From NCBI RefSeq assembly GCF_029873635.1, contig NC_080423.1, positions 111,493,087 to 111,557,086 on the forward strand: 64,000 bases of DNA, written 5' to 3'. Positions within the stretch are counted from its first letter, which is position 1. The number at the start of each line of letters is the position of its first letter. The notes beneath the pieces are model-generated. The model was not told where the DNA came from. It ran no database searches and saw nothing but the letters and a program-made list of their open reading frames with translations. The stretch comes from Malania oleifera (taxonomy: Eukaryota > Streptophyta > Magnoliopsida > Santalales > Ximeniaceae). Positions 21,689 through 34,200 of the stretch are shown here, piece by piece. A program made the position numbers and the translations under genes.

Positions 21689-23790
21689 CAACTGCCCACC
21701 CTGTGTCTGTCTCTGTGTCTGCGTTTGCAAATCGCAAAGGGCACAAAGTTTGTTACCTTCTCCAGACTCCAACCCAACACACCTTACCAACACAACACAA
21801 CACTTCTGATACTTATAATAATTATATATTATATACGGTGGGGATAAAAAATACAGAAATGAATTTTGAAAAGTCAGTTTGGTATTTTAAAAAAATTAAA
21901 AATGCTTAATTTATTGAATTAAATATGATATTATTACCTAATATTAAATGTAAGATTTATTCTGAAACAAAATATTTTAGTTCTTCTAACATCTTTTAAA
22001 ATTATTTTGAAATGCCTAAATAAATAATAATAATAATATAATTGTTAAAAAAATAAATTTTAATTAGAGGATTCTTATGATATAATATTCTTATCTCTTT
22101 TGTCCTTATATAGACTTGGTATCAGTAATGACTCCTTTCTATGTTTATTTATATTTTATAGTTTTAAATAAAATATAATTTTTATAAATTGCATAATAAT
22201 CATTTGTAATTTAAATTGTGGCAATACAATAGTAGTTTATCTTAAAAATATATAAATTTTATAGTTTTAAATAAAATATAATTTTTATAAATTGCATAAT
22301 AATCATTTGTAAGTTAAATTGTGGCAATACAATAGTAGTTTATCTTAAAAATATATAAATTTTATTAAGAATTATAAATATATTTTATTATATAATATTC
22401 ATGTGCTTCATTTTTTTTAAAGAGCCTATTTAGTGTTTACTTGTGGAATTATTTTTTGTTTTTAATAAAAAAAATGTCACCTTATCAGGGTTTACTTAGT
22501 TTCATTTCTACTTTATGTTTTCATGTTCGCACTATAGAGCCCCAACAAATTTAAATAATAAGAAAAATAAAAAAAACTTAGTAAAGAATGAGTAACTTAG
22601 ATCTTTTGGACATTTGAAACGCAAACTTAGTAGAGCACTTATGAGGAAGAGAGTAAATTATGATTTATGACATGAAAAGGGGTAGGAATAGATTTAAAAT
22701 AATTTAAAATGAGGTAATGAGAAAGGATTTAATAATCATTAATCTAATAGAGGAAAATGCTCTAAATCAGGTGAACTGACGAAAAAAGATTCATGCAATA
22801 ATTTTCTTTCTCTTTAAATCTCTCCAAAAGTGGAGAGCGTTAAAAAAATAAATACTTCCCCAACTTTTTTCATCCTCTCTCCATATATTTTATAAAATAA
22901 AACGTAAATGAGTGATTGGGGTAGAAGAGTTGTCATTTCTTTTCTTTCCTCTCTACATCATTCAATTAAAAACAAGGTGTTAGAGAAATAACTTTATCAT
23001 ATTTATTTTTCTAGTCATATTGATTTTCTTTTAATAGCACTAGCCATATGATATATTTTAACTTAACTAATATTACATCTAATTTGGGATCATTTTAAAC
23101 ATGAAGGGTGACATAAATAATTGATAAAAATGAAGATAGATTTAATGATTCAAATGAGAAGAAAGCTCTTTTTTTGAGTTAGATAGATCACATAAATTAT
23201 CCAGTGCTCGATAATTTTTATTTTAAATAAATTATTGAGTCACGACCAGTATCATATTTAATTATTATTTAAGTGACTTTACCAATTCTTCAATATAATT
23301 TTATATTACATCTTATTCAAATTCAATAAACTCAAATAAAGAGTTAGTGAGAATCAAACCTCAGACCTACAACTACAGCTGTCTGTTCACAAAATACAGG
23401 TTGTCGTCAGCTTCAAATTATGCAAACACCCACAGACAAGCAGACATCGATATTCAGGACAAGGAGGTAAGGAGTTTTACCCCCAAATAGTTTTCTTTCC
23501 CAAAAATACAAAAGGAAAAGAAATAAGAGAAGTAAAGCCAAATTCTGCAGTCTAACATCATGCTGATCCCTGCATAGCACGAAGGCAACTGATCTCATTA
23601 CTGGAATTTCGGATTCCAAAATCAACGAGGCCTTTGCTGAAAATCATGTGTTCGCTTGGAAGATGCTCTAAAAACTCGATAGGCAATCCCTTCATAGCAA
23701 AATGTTCAGCACAAGTTTCTCTGCAGCAGTTTCATTCAGCAATTTCAATCTCAGTGCCACACAAATCCTGCTGCATTCTTCAGCCTGATT
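21689..23790. other. Intergenic spacer upstream of SDHAF2
   Basis: The SDHAF2 promoter and 5' UTR must begin here; the first 100 bp upstream of the ATG is relatively GC-rich and then drops to strong AT-richness. Apart from a 103-bp tandem duplication at 22158-22363, I see no gene or named element. The last part before 23790 is the 3' UTR side of the SDR gene. Confidence 0.7.
22158..22363. repeat. 103-bp tandem duplication
   Basis: The unit beginning ATAGTTTTAAATAAAATATA occurs at 22158 and again at 22261. The copies are almost identical (a difference such as GTAATTTAAATT against GTAAGTTAAATT), so it is a recent slippage or unequal-exchange event in AT-rich DNA. Confidence 0.9.
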
Positions 23791-26119
23791 CTAAAAGCTT
23801 ATTTTGCGCCTCTCGGCAAAAAATTGCCCTGTGACTGCCTGGTCTGGAAGCAGTGCAAGCCAAACTCCCGTGTCAGCTCCTTCCTCAGCTGAAGTATTCC
23901 CTGCCCATCCGGTCATGGCTGTCTTCACCCAGCCTGGGCAGTAGCAGTTGATATAAATCTTTGAACCATCTGGTCTGTTGGAAAATAACTTTGCCATTAG
24001 CCTGGTGTAAGCATTGACTGCAAGTTTTGATACCGAGTAATCAGTAAATATTTGAGGCCATACACCTGATGTCCAATTGCCTTCTTTTACTTGTTCAAGA
24101 AAAGCAGACACAGTCTGATCAATCAGTTCCTCTGAGAGTGATTCCACATCATCTAGTTGTCTTCTTAAAGTCGCATCTCCAATTTTCTGTCAGTAAAGTG
24201 GACTTCGATTACCTTTGACACACACACAGATGAAAGATAGACAAAGCAAATAGAAAACCTATTAACATTTTGGCTTCCAACTTTCAGTGTGTCATGACAA
24301 GGACTCTCCTAACCAAGTGTGTTATGGGTACTTGTTAAAATGCGACTTCAAGGAAATTTATTTTTTGAGCAAAAGACACTTACCTCCCCTAAAATTTGAT
24401 AAAAAGATAAAAGCATCCCTGGGATTTCAAAAATGCCACAGACCTCCCCTCAAAAAACTAGTCTTTTTTTATAAAATATAAGGGGAGGTTTGTATCTTTT
24501 GGACAAACCTTAGGGGAGGTCCCTGGAAATCTTGAAATCTCAGGGGAGGTCCTCAGAATTTTTTAAACCGGACACCATTGTCTTTTTGCCAAACCTCCCG
24601 GGAGGTCAATATCTTCTGCCCTTATTTTTTTCAGGCACAATTACTTCAGGAAATATTATTACACATTATGCATGACACAGACCAGTGCTCCATAGAGCAC
24701 TTGTTAGGGCGACCCTGAAAAGAAAATGGTATCTCAAGAATAATGGAGACTCATCACCTGACCTCAGATGCAGGTTCTTCAACAACCCCACCCCTGTTGG
24801 CCCCCTGAGGGGCCAAATACCTGATCACACACTTGCACAGCCTTTGTCTGACCAGACTATTAGGATCAACAAAACAATTATTTCCTATCATTTTCCTTCT
24901 ATTTCCCATTTAAAAGGTTGAACGTGCCTCTTCTTGAATGTCCTAAAGCGCGCACAGAGGTACAAGACAAAGCTAATGCACTGAAGTTTCCCATTGGATG
25001 AATAGTGAATGCGTGGAGAATGATGAGGGGCAAAGCTAATAAGCCGTTGCCCCAACTTGCTTTGGCATTCAAAATTTTAAAGGAAAACATATATATTCCA
25101 CACATACAAGGTCGGATCATAAACCGATTGCAGCCATCAAGAACCCCTCAACAGCCCCATCCTCCCCAACCAAAAACAACAGAATGTGAAAAAGGGGGAA
25201 AATATAAAAATAAAATAAAATAAAAGAGAAGAACAGAAAATTTTATTCTTACATTTCTTCTGCCATTTAGTCTGCCTAATCGTGAGCTGACATTAACAAT
25301 ACGAGCGCCAGAAGCAGAAGGTTTCATTAAAGGGATCACTGCTTGAATCATGCTTTTGGTGCCATAATAGTTTGTGGCAACAACATTCTGGGCAGAGTCA
25401 ACAGAATTCTCTGACCCAATATTGAAATTAACCCCAGCATTATTTACCTGCAGAATGTTCATTTTGCTTAAAATCAGCTACAGTCGATAAGGACAACTGT
25501 GAAATAATTTATTCCTTCAGATTATAGATAGGTTCATATAATTGGAGCATCTACAAATTTATTAGTTGATTTATTAATAATTTCCATAATAACAAATTCC
25601 TTACACTTGATTACAACAAAGATTTGCACCTTTTCCATTTCTATCCAACTTTTGAGCTGATAAAATTTCATTCTTTGACTTAAGAAGAAAGGCTATAATG
25701 TCAAAGCAATCATCCAAGTTAAGCTTAATTATACTAGCATCAACAAAACACTGAAAACGGTAAGAAGTCAAATCAATCAATGAGGAGAAAAACAACCAAT
25801 GCAAGAAATAAAAGTTTTGGTATTGTAATCATACCAAAATATCTATACCACCGTAGCTTTGACATATCCAGTCAGAGAACTGTTTTATTGACGAAGAATC
25901 TAAAACATCCAATTGATGGAAGGCCACACTTAGACCCCCTTCTTGTAAGACCCTCGATGCTTCTTCACCAACACAACTGTCCCTTGATGTTAGAACGACA
26001 GTCAACCCATGCATGGCAAGCTGTCTCGCAATCTCAAATCCAATTCCTCTGTTAGCACCAGTCACGACAGCGATAGTTTCAGAGCTCCACCACCTAGAAA
26101 CCTCAGGGAAGTACAACAT
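23791..26119 (-). CDS. Short-chain dehydrogenase/reductase (carbonyl reductase / menthone-reductase-like)
   Basis: This is a classical SDR with a Rossmann fold, predicted to be an NADPH-dependent carbonyl reductase; the substrate is unknown. Exons on the minus strand are 26119-25835, 25447-25253 and 24186-23791, giving 291 residues with GT-AG introns. Motifs are TGANRGIG (residues 20-27, cofactor binding), NNAG (97-100), the catalytic Ser in VNVSSRLG (about 149-150), and YSVSK (Tyr210, Lys214). CPGWVKTAMTG follows from about residue 243. The long insertion between Ser and Tyr (about 60 residues) is typical of the plant carbonyl reductase/salutaridine reductase subgroup. The start at 26119 is the first ATG after an in-frame stop. 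It resembles Arabidopsis At5g61830/At3g59710-type proteins that share the RWWS...T-AVVTGAN start. Arabidopsis relatives sit beside CRL/SDHAF2 or beside SURNod19. There is no transit peptide, so it is probably cytosolic. A MITE lies in intron 2. Confidence 0.93.
24371..24616. mobile_element. Foldback MITE, copy 1 (in SDR intron 2)
   Basis: The left end AAAAGACACTTACCTCCCCT pairs imperfectly with the right end CCTCCCGGGAGGTCAATATC. AGGGGAGGT and ACCTCCCC motifs recur inside on both strands, and the centre TATAAAATATAAGGGGAGG matches the copy at 27830-28108. The element has no coding capacity. Family not assigned. Confidence 0.6.
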
Positions 26120-27044
26120 ATTATGCTTTAATCTTAATAATGCATGGGAATACGCAGTAGTGCCACATTACTGACTGTAATTGTGCTAGTGAATATGGAT
26201 GGGTGAGGGTGTCCATGGAAATGAATTTAAATAATTTTCTTTTACACAACATTTTGAGGCTTATATGAGGAACCTATATTGAAGAAAAGAAAGACGTTAT
26301 GATGCAGTACATGCTATTGTTTCCAAACTACACTAATCTTGGGTGCGAGAGCATAGATTTCAAATGTTGGACTTGCATTTGCCTACGTTTAGACAACATC
26401 AATATAATTTAATACTTGGTTTGGTCCAAATCCACACAAATCAAAATTCAATCATGGGGCTCAATATTTTTTCACATCCCAGAGAAAGTAGGAAACGGGG
26501 GCAAAACGCAATGAGCGCTGAGATTTTCAAAAACATCCGCCATACAGATAGATAATAATGTAAAGGGGTTGGCTTGGCCTGCTCTCCATTCTCGAGGAAG
26601 ACTGCTGAGTTGCTGAGATTGAGCTTACTTCAAAATGCATAGCCTCGTCACATGTCCAACTTACAACTAGGGGAAATCCAAAGAAAAAATAAATAATTCC
26701 TAAATTTTATGAATCTAGGGCAAGTTCTAAATTCTACGGTACAAATTTCTAAATTTCCATTGAAATGCCAAAACACTTTTTTTTTTCCTTCAAAAAAAAA
26801 AAAAACAATTGATTTGATTCAATGGGTCAAGACCTAATCCAGGAATGATCCTAACAAATTAATAATGTTAAAGCAAATTGGAAAAGGAGAACATCGAATT
26901 GATGAGTCAAGCCCATCAGGGGATGGAGGAGTCAAAAAAGTTTTCACGCGATCTTGCTTTTTAGATCCGTCGTCCTGACTAGGAATGAATGAGAAAAGTA
27001 GGAAAAAAAATTATTTATTTATTTATTGAATGTTTAAATTTTAT

Positions 27045-27480
27045 TTTGGTTGGCAACGCGGACAGAGAGGCGAGTGCTACCTCTGATGGTCGGAATAAGG
27101 AATGGTCCGGACGAGGGATATCTCCTGGCGTCTCTGTTCTCTGCGTTCGTTGGCCCTCTCTTTTCTTCCCATCTCTATCAACCTTTTTTCACTTTAGAGC
27201 TACGGATCCTGCTCGTGATTATTTACTTCGGCGATGAATGTTCGCAGGCCAACAGCTGCTGCTTCGATGAGGAAGGACAGCCCTAGCCGCCGACGACGAC
27301 CCCACCCCACGAGACGAGCAATGTTTAGTTTAGTTCCTTTTAGTTTAGTTCCCCGCTTTCTACGGACCGACGGTCGCAACTCTACGGGTCTTCAACTGCA
27401 ATTTCCGCCATAGCTTCATCTTCTAAAAATATATCCCACTTTTTAGGCAATCCGTTTCTGCTCTGTGTTGTTTTCCCCTC
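27045..27480. other. Unexplained GC-richer island
   Basis: About 430 bp stand out by base composition in an AT-rich spacer, with CG-rich words such as GCCGCCGACGACGAC. Two overlapping open frames of about 80 codons cross it, one with codons for FSAFVGPLFSSHLYQPFF, but neither shows a domain I know. It could be an unannotated first exon, a CpG-rich promoter, or a relic of a lost gene. Confidence 0.35.
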
Positions 27481-27829
27481 TTACAAGTTAGACCCACCGA
27501 GGTTTTCTAAAAATATTTTTTATTTTGTCACCTTTTTTTTTAATTAATTTATTTGCTTAATACGTAATTTAATATACCTTTCAGAAATTTTTAAGCCCAA
27601 AAATTTAAAACATAAATTCCAAAAAAAAAATATACGTAAAAAATATATTTTGAGAAGAATTAGAAGAAAATACAAGTTAGAATTTGTCTTCTTTTTTTTA
27701 ATTTACATAAGAGGTGAGTATTGTAAATATTAAAATTACAAAGATTCGCACTTTTTTTTTTTGTAATTTTACATTTCGTCGTTGTATTTGGGAAATTTGT
27801 TTTATGCCAAATTTTAGATAAAAGACACT

Positions 27830-28108
27830 CACATCTCCTAAAATTTGATATAAAGACAATGACTTATCCTAAGACTTTACAATTTTCCTCCGACCTCTTT
27901 TCGAGTTTAAAAAATGACATAAACATTTCTTAAGATTCGACAAAAAAACACACGCCTCTCCCTCCGTGGATTTTTTTTTTTTTTTTACAAAATATAAGGG
28001 GTGATTTGTATCTTTTTAACAAATCTCATGGGAGATTTTTAAAGTTCTTGAAATTTCTTAATAGATTAGTGTCTTTTATCAAACCTTAAGAGACATTCAT
28101 ATTTTCTA
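27830..28108. mobile_element. Foldback MITE, copy 2
   Basis: It shares with copy 1 the left end AAAAGACACTCACATCTCCT, the internal TACAAAATATAAGGGGTGAT and TTTGTATCTTTTTAACAAA, and the right end ATCAAACCTTAAGAGACATT. It is more diverged than copy 1. The two copies lie within and upstream of the SDR gene. Confidence 0.55.
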
Positions 28109-29159
28109 TTCAAAATTTTGATAATAGAAATAAACATTACAAATATAAACTCTTCATTTTCAATGATTTTGTAGTTTTATGTTAGTTATCACGGAGAAAT
28201 CTCTAACTCCTAATAAACAAACACTCCAAAGAATTGTAAATGACTTTTAAAATAGAATTTTATTAATTACTTATATTTTCTTGTTCTTATGCTATTTTAC
28301 ATTTATATGAAACAATGGAAAAAATATGAGTTAAAAATTATATCATTTTTAAAATCTAATATAATAGGGATAAACATAAAAATATTGATATTTTATCCAC
28401 TTGCACTTTTTGTCATTTTGTGTGCTTATGAATCTATAGATTATATTGCATTTCAAGGAATTTTTCTTGAACAATTATTAAACCTAACTCGACCATTGAC
28501 TTAAAAGAGAGACTGAGTAATTTGTCCAATCCATAGGTAAATGTTCAGATGATTCGGATAATTAGGTGAATAATAGTCTATGAGTAGAAATAAAATTTTC
28601 TAATATTATAAAAGTATTTTATAAGTTATAAAGTTAATATATTATAATATTATATTTTTATAAATATTTTATTATACTTCAAAAAAATTGTATTTATAAT
28701 AAATGTTTTAAAAAAGTAAGCTAATAGAAAAAATTTATATTTATATAACATATATAAAAATAGATTTATTACACTACTTTGTAAATATCATACTTTTATT
28801 TATCTAGTATTTTATAATATTATATTTTTTAAATTATTTGTACAGTATAACGATATAAAACAGTTTGTAAGTAAAAATATCATGTTTGATATGTAAATGT
28901 AACCACTTAAATAAAAATGTTAATTAATAAATTTAAGATAATTAAATTTAAAACCATAACTTTTAATTAAAAATAATATTTGTACTGAGGTAAGACAATT
29001 AAAGAGAAAATACAAAAATCATAAAAATAGAAACTAAGTCAAAGTCAACCCACTCAGCCAAAATTGCCCATCCAGTCCATGACGTTCAATTATAGAAATA
29101 GAATTTTCCAATTAATAAATTAATAAATAGAAATGTGGTTGGTTTTCTTCGAGAAGAAC

Positions 29160-29345
29160 CGGAGAGAAAGAGGGAGAGAGAGACTCGTGAAGAGCTTTGC
29201 TTTGAATTTTTAGGCATCAACGACAGACTTCCTTCCCCTAGCTTGTAGGGTCTACAAAATTAAAGGATAAATAAGTGTGGCGCTGCCTTGACTGATTACC
29301 ATTCCCACCGACGGCGGACGACTTCCTTCTGTCTGCTCTTACAAG
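29160..29345 (+). other. Probable 5'-UTR exon of the SURNod19 gene
   Basis: A GA-rich then GC-richer leader-like stretch ends TTACAAG followed by a consensus donor GTAAGTTC at 29346. A matching acceptor CTCTTGCAG ends at 31199, only 16 bases before the ATG at 31216. Splicing these would give a non-coding first exon and a 1.85-kb leader intron. The 5' end of the exon is a guess, and the exon itself needs transcript support. Confidence 0.5.
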
Positions 29346-29880
29346 GTAAGTTCTTCATTTTCCTTCTTCTTCTTCCTTTAATTTTCTCACTTCACTTGGT
29401 AAATTTCTCATACAGTAATACAGTTGTAAATTTATATGTTTTATACGGTTGATCTTCGATGATCGAAGAAGCTGGAAAGATCATCCAGAAGAACAGCCAA
29501 TTCATTTCGTTGCTTTTGATCCCTGCGTCGACTTTTCAGTGAGTGGTGCTTTAAGAACGTTCTTTGCTTAATTTGCCTGCTCTGAAACAAATCCCATTTG
29601 GGTTTTCTTTTCTTTTGCTTAATTTACCATATGTGTGCGTGTGTGTTGTGGCTCTACCTGGATTCCTTTGTTTAATTATTAATCCTCGTCAATCCTCTTC
29701 TGTCGTTGATTAACGAACATATGGACTTCCTATTCCTCTTTGTTTGTATTTTTATCAGTGACGTTCGTATTGTTTTCAGTGGCCTAATCTCTATGTTATT
29801 ATTTATCCAGATCGAGCAAAACATTTTTTTCTTTTTCAAAGCCAAGGGTTCATTTGCATACAAACACTTAGTGTTATTTG

Positions 29881-30655
29881 TTTTTTTTTTTAACTAAAAG
29901 AAGGCGGCACCTCCATTTATTTATTAATAAACCTTCACTTTTGGCAGAAGAATATCGTAGTTACAAGATAAGCAAAAGGGAGATTACAGAAAAATAAAAT
30001 AAAACCCTTCCAGAAACAATTCAAACAACTAATCAAATCAGGACAAGAAAACTAAACAAAACTAACAAAGAATATAAAGATACAAAAACAACCATAAAAA
30101 AATCAAAATTCACTAAACAAAACTCGAGGGTTGAACTAACGACGAACGGAAGTGAGACCCGAGCTATCCATCCGAATAATACCTTTCAGATAACGTGGTA
30201 GAATTTGTTGTTTTTCGTAAATTACATTGTTTCTCATTTGTCATTCTTTAACAAGAAAATCAGCCGCATTATTGTCTTCCCTATATTGATGTGTCACCAT
30301 GACATTCACTCTTTCTAGCTCCATCGTGAGCTCCTTCCAAAAACCCAAAGATACCACAAAGTACATCTACCTTTCCAAAACCAATCAACTACAATTCACG
30401 AGTCACTTTTAATAATCACATTAAAATAATACAATTGTTTGCGCAAACGAATTCCTTCCTTGATTGCTTTTAATTCCACACTATTATTCGTACAATTGCC
30501 AAAATATCTTGAAAAAACCGTTTTTGCCATGCCATGGCAATCCCAAATAATTCCTCCACCTCCTGAAGTAACTGGATTGCCCCTACAGCTCCCATCATAA
30601 TTAAATTTTATCCATCATACTGAAGGTTTAACCCACGAAATAATTTTTTTAGTTG
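29881..30655 (-). mobile_element. 5'-truncated LINE 3' end with RNase H domain (copy A)
   Basis: A T-run at 29881-29891 marks the antisense poly(A) tail. The minus-strand translation contains WIKFNYDGSCRGNP, GGGGIIWD, NNSVELKAIKEGIRL and IIKSDS, an RNase H domain with the expected Asp, Glu and Asp positions. Upstream sequence is missing, as is normal for incomplete reverse transcription. Its 3' end (TTATTAATA...TATCGTAGTTACAA) matches that of the copy at 35008-35708. It lies in the proposed leader intron of SURNod19. Confidence 0.7.
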
Positions 30656-31215
30656 CAAACTCTTTGATGTTTAATTTGAAATTCGTTCAAAATCATAATG
30701 TCCGACTTCTTAAATTTTTGAAAAGAACTGGTGCTCTCAGCTATAAAATTAACCCAAAATCGAACACTTCTCAATTTAATTTTTCTGAAAAATTTCCATT
30801 TATTATGCTTCCTGCTCTGTCTAGACAAATGGTTACTGATCTAATTAAAGGATTTCAATATATTGCTATTGAATTACACCTTCACATTAGCTACTCCGTT
30901 GAAGAAATCTATCTGTATTTTTATTTTATTTTATTTTTGAGGGGAAGTTGAGCGCTGGGGTTGTAAAAGCAAAATCCCACAAAATCAACAGTTCCTCTGA
31001 GAGCCCCAGCCAGTGATATCGGACAGCAACCAAAACAATATCTGCTGTTTCTTTTGTCCACTCTTTGATTATTGCCCCCATAATCCAGTCGTGCACCAGA
31101 GTTCTCTCTTCATTACTTTGTTTTGTTAATTGCAATGCTCCTTTCTTTAAAGAGTATTTTTTTAAGCTGTGTCTACTTGTTTAACCCAGGCTCTTGCAGT
31201 ATACAGATCAGAAAA

Positions 31216-34200
31216 ATGTTGCCATGTTTTGGAAATTCATTGCTTTTCTTAGCAATACTTTCACTGGCATTGAGTACACAAGATTCGCAAGCTCTTATGA
31301 GCAATGAAAATGGGATAAATTCTGCTGTCTTTCTGTCACCTATGTTTGTCATGGGACCAGGGTCGGTGGTGAATAAATACTATCACAATATTGATTTTCC
31401 AAAAGGTCATATTGCTCTCAAGAGTTTCGATGCAGAAGTAGTTGATGAGGCAGGAGAGCCTGTCCCCCTTCATGAAACCTATCTCCACCATTGGGTTGTT
31501 GCAAGATATTATCAACGTAAAGATGCAGGAGTTCCAGCATTTGATCCACAGGAGATAGACCAATCAGATTCTATTTTTGCGAGGAACAGTGGAATATGCC
31601 AAAGAAATGTTCTTGGGCAGTATTTTGGGCTTGGATCAGAAACACGAAAAACAGCTACGTTTGTACCGGATCCCTATGGTATTGAAATTGGTAATCCGAT
31701 GGAAATTCCCATTGGCTATGAAGAAAAGTGGATGCTCAATGTTCATGCAATAGATACACGTGGTGTGGAAGACAGGTTGGGATGTACTGAATGCAGGTGT
31801 GATCTTTATAATATTACAAAGGATGAATATGGTCGGCCTTTGAAGCCAGATTATAAAGGAGGCTTGCATTGTTGCTATGATCAGACACAATGCCGCGTTA
31901 AGAAAGAGTTTGACAGTGCTAGCAGAAACCTCTACATGAAATATATCGTGAAATGGGTTGATTGGGATAATTTAGTTGTGCCAGTTAAAATTTACATTTT
32001 TGATGTCACTGATACTTGGAAGAAGTTCAATGATCCGACGGGTCTCGACGAAAGACATAATTGCCTGGTAAGTGCACTTTCCATATGGGTTATTTGAACA
32101 TTGCAGGAGAATTGAATCAGTTTATCATGTTTTGTGTCGTTTGAATTCACCCTAATGCTGGGCCATCATCATTTTTTCTATCAATAACATTGTAACCAGC
32201 ATCATAACCAGCATCATAACTTTATAAGGTAATGCCCAAGTTTAAACAATTAAACAAAAGAGAAAAAGTTGAATAAGGGTGTTGGCTGTTTTCAAAAAGC
32301 ACTATGAAAATTTATACAAACACAATGATACGATAAAATGATCATTTCCAAAAGGCCTCAAAATGCTTCAACAATGTATTATTATGTACCATCAGAGTGG
32401 AGTTGTTCCTACTTGAATTTAATTTACTAAGTTGGTGTTGAGGAATTGCGCTCTTTAAGTTTATGCACGCACACATGGAGCAAATGCAAAACAGAGAAAA
32501 TCAACAGAGAGAAGAAGAGAAGAACACAATGAATTTACATGGTTCCACACTCTGCTACGTCCAAGGAGCCCTTTAGCAATTTTCACTATATCATCATCAA
32601 GTAAAAACCCTTGGCTACAATATGTATATATAGCCCCTATGTGAAAACCTCAAAATACCCTCATATGACAATACAATTATACAACACCCTGGCTGAAACG
32701 TACTGTATAGTACTGCAGGGGGTGAAGTCTCCCCACATCTCCGTTATGCTTGGTTTAGTAAATAAGGAGGTTTCGTGCATGGTTCGGGCCCTCTCGTCAT
32801 CCGCACGAAACCTCCCACTTGTAATAGCCTTCAAGTGGATAAATCCTTCTGAATGTGAGCCATAGCTCAACACTTGGTTACATCATACTCTTGATGTGAA
32901 TTATTTAATGTATGCATCTACACTGAATAGAACTGCAACAGTGTAGGCCAACTTTTTAATCATTCTGTGTAGATACAAATTTGCAAAGACAAATTAAATT
33001 GTTGGAATTAGCATGAGTGCGTCTCTGAGAGATTTTCTCTCTACAGAAAAAAAAAAATAGAGTTTATTAGTCTGATATCATGATGTACCCAAAATTAGCC
33101 TTAAAAGCCAAAAAATTGAATATTTTTATTCAACAAATCCATGTACCTTCTCTTATCACTTTTCATTTTTATTGTTTCTATCCTTTTACTAAATATTGAG
33201 TCATATATTTTCTTTGATGCAGATAGAATATGAAGTTGAGCTTTGCAGCGCCGCTAGTATGGCTGATTATGGGTGCATTGACACCAAAAGGAGTAGTCTG
33301 ACTATGCAAACTGGTGGTTATGTCATCTATGGTGTTGCTCACCAGCATTCAGGGGGAATTGGTTCAGCGCTTTATGGAGAGGTGATGTTCTGCATTAATT
33401 CCCATTTATGGCCAAATTATAATTTACCAGACTTATTGCCTTCCTTGATTGATAATGATGTTCTCAAGATTATTAGTTTCTAGAGAGACATATTAGGAAA
33501 CAACAACTTTGACTAGCAACTACAGTCATACTTTCGTACATATGATCCAATTTAAATGTATTTGAAGTTTCTCTGTATTTCAAAAAACTAATTATTATAG
33601 TTGTATGTGTAATACCATTCTTTAATAGTGTTAGCATGCTAATAAATCTGAAACTTTTGGAGGCATGAAGCATGGTGTATTTGACATTCTTTTGTAAGGC
33701 TGTTATATCAGTACCAAATTGTTTAAGTAGGAGAGGAAAATTCCGTCTTCTGTCAGCTTGTTTCTTCTTCTTCGTCTTCTTCTTTTTGGCTAGGCATCAG
33801 CTTGTGTCTTTTTACGTGGTGAAAGTTGCTTATTTTGATCCTTTGATAATAAGATATAGAGCCCATTGTACCTGACCAATTTTTATTTGTTCATTCTAGG
33901 CAGGTAGAACGCTTACCCACATGGAACACTGTTTTGTTGTATATACTGTAGTAGCTATCCTCTTGTTAAGACAATGGCAGTATTGTAAATATAGTGGTGG
34001 CTATCCTCTTGTAAAATGCATGCCAACTTAATAAGCAGTTGCTATGTGCAATAAATGTTTACTGATGGATGCTCTTTTTGTACTATTGGAGCAATCAGCT
34101 TGTGGGGCTTATTTGCAACCTTGATTTGCATTTGTACAACATTGTTTCATTTAGTAAATGGTTTGCTATTTTAGAATCAATTTGGAGAAGCCTTGGATTT

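Larger units (their letters stand above)
26120..29159. other. Intergenic spacer between the divergent SDR and SURNod19 genes
   Basis: SDR (minus) and SURNod19 (plus) are transcribed away from each other across this spacer, so both promoters lie in it or at its edges. It contains a GC-richer island (about 27045-27480), a second copy of the foldback MITE (27830-28108), and otherwise AT-rich sequence with no recognisable gene. Confidence 0.7.

Noticed and set aside
31123-31215. In-frame upstream ATG for SURNod19
   Set aside because: It would put a 31-residue extension before the signal peptide and probably lies in the 5'-UTR intron, whose acceptor ends at 31199.
32068-32097. Read-through of SURNod19 exon 1 to a nearby stop (324-codon frame)
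   Set aside because: A consensus donor GTAAGT follows the CTG at 32065-32067, and the family sequence resumes exactly at 33223.
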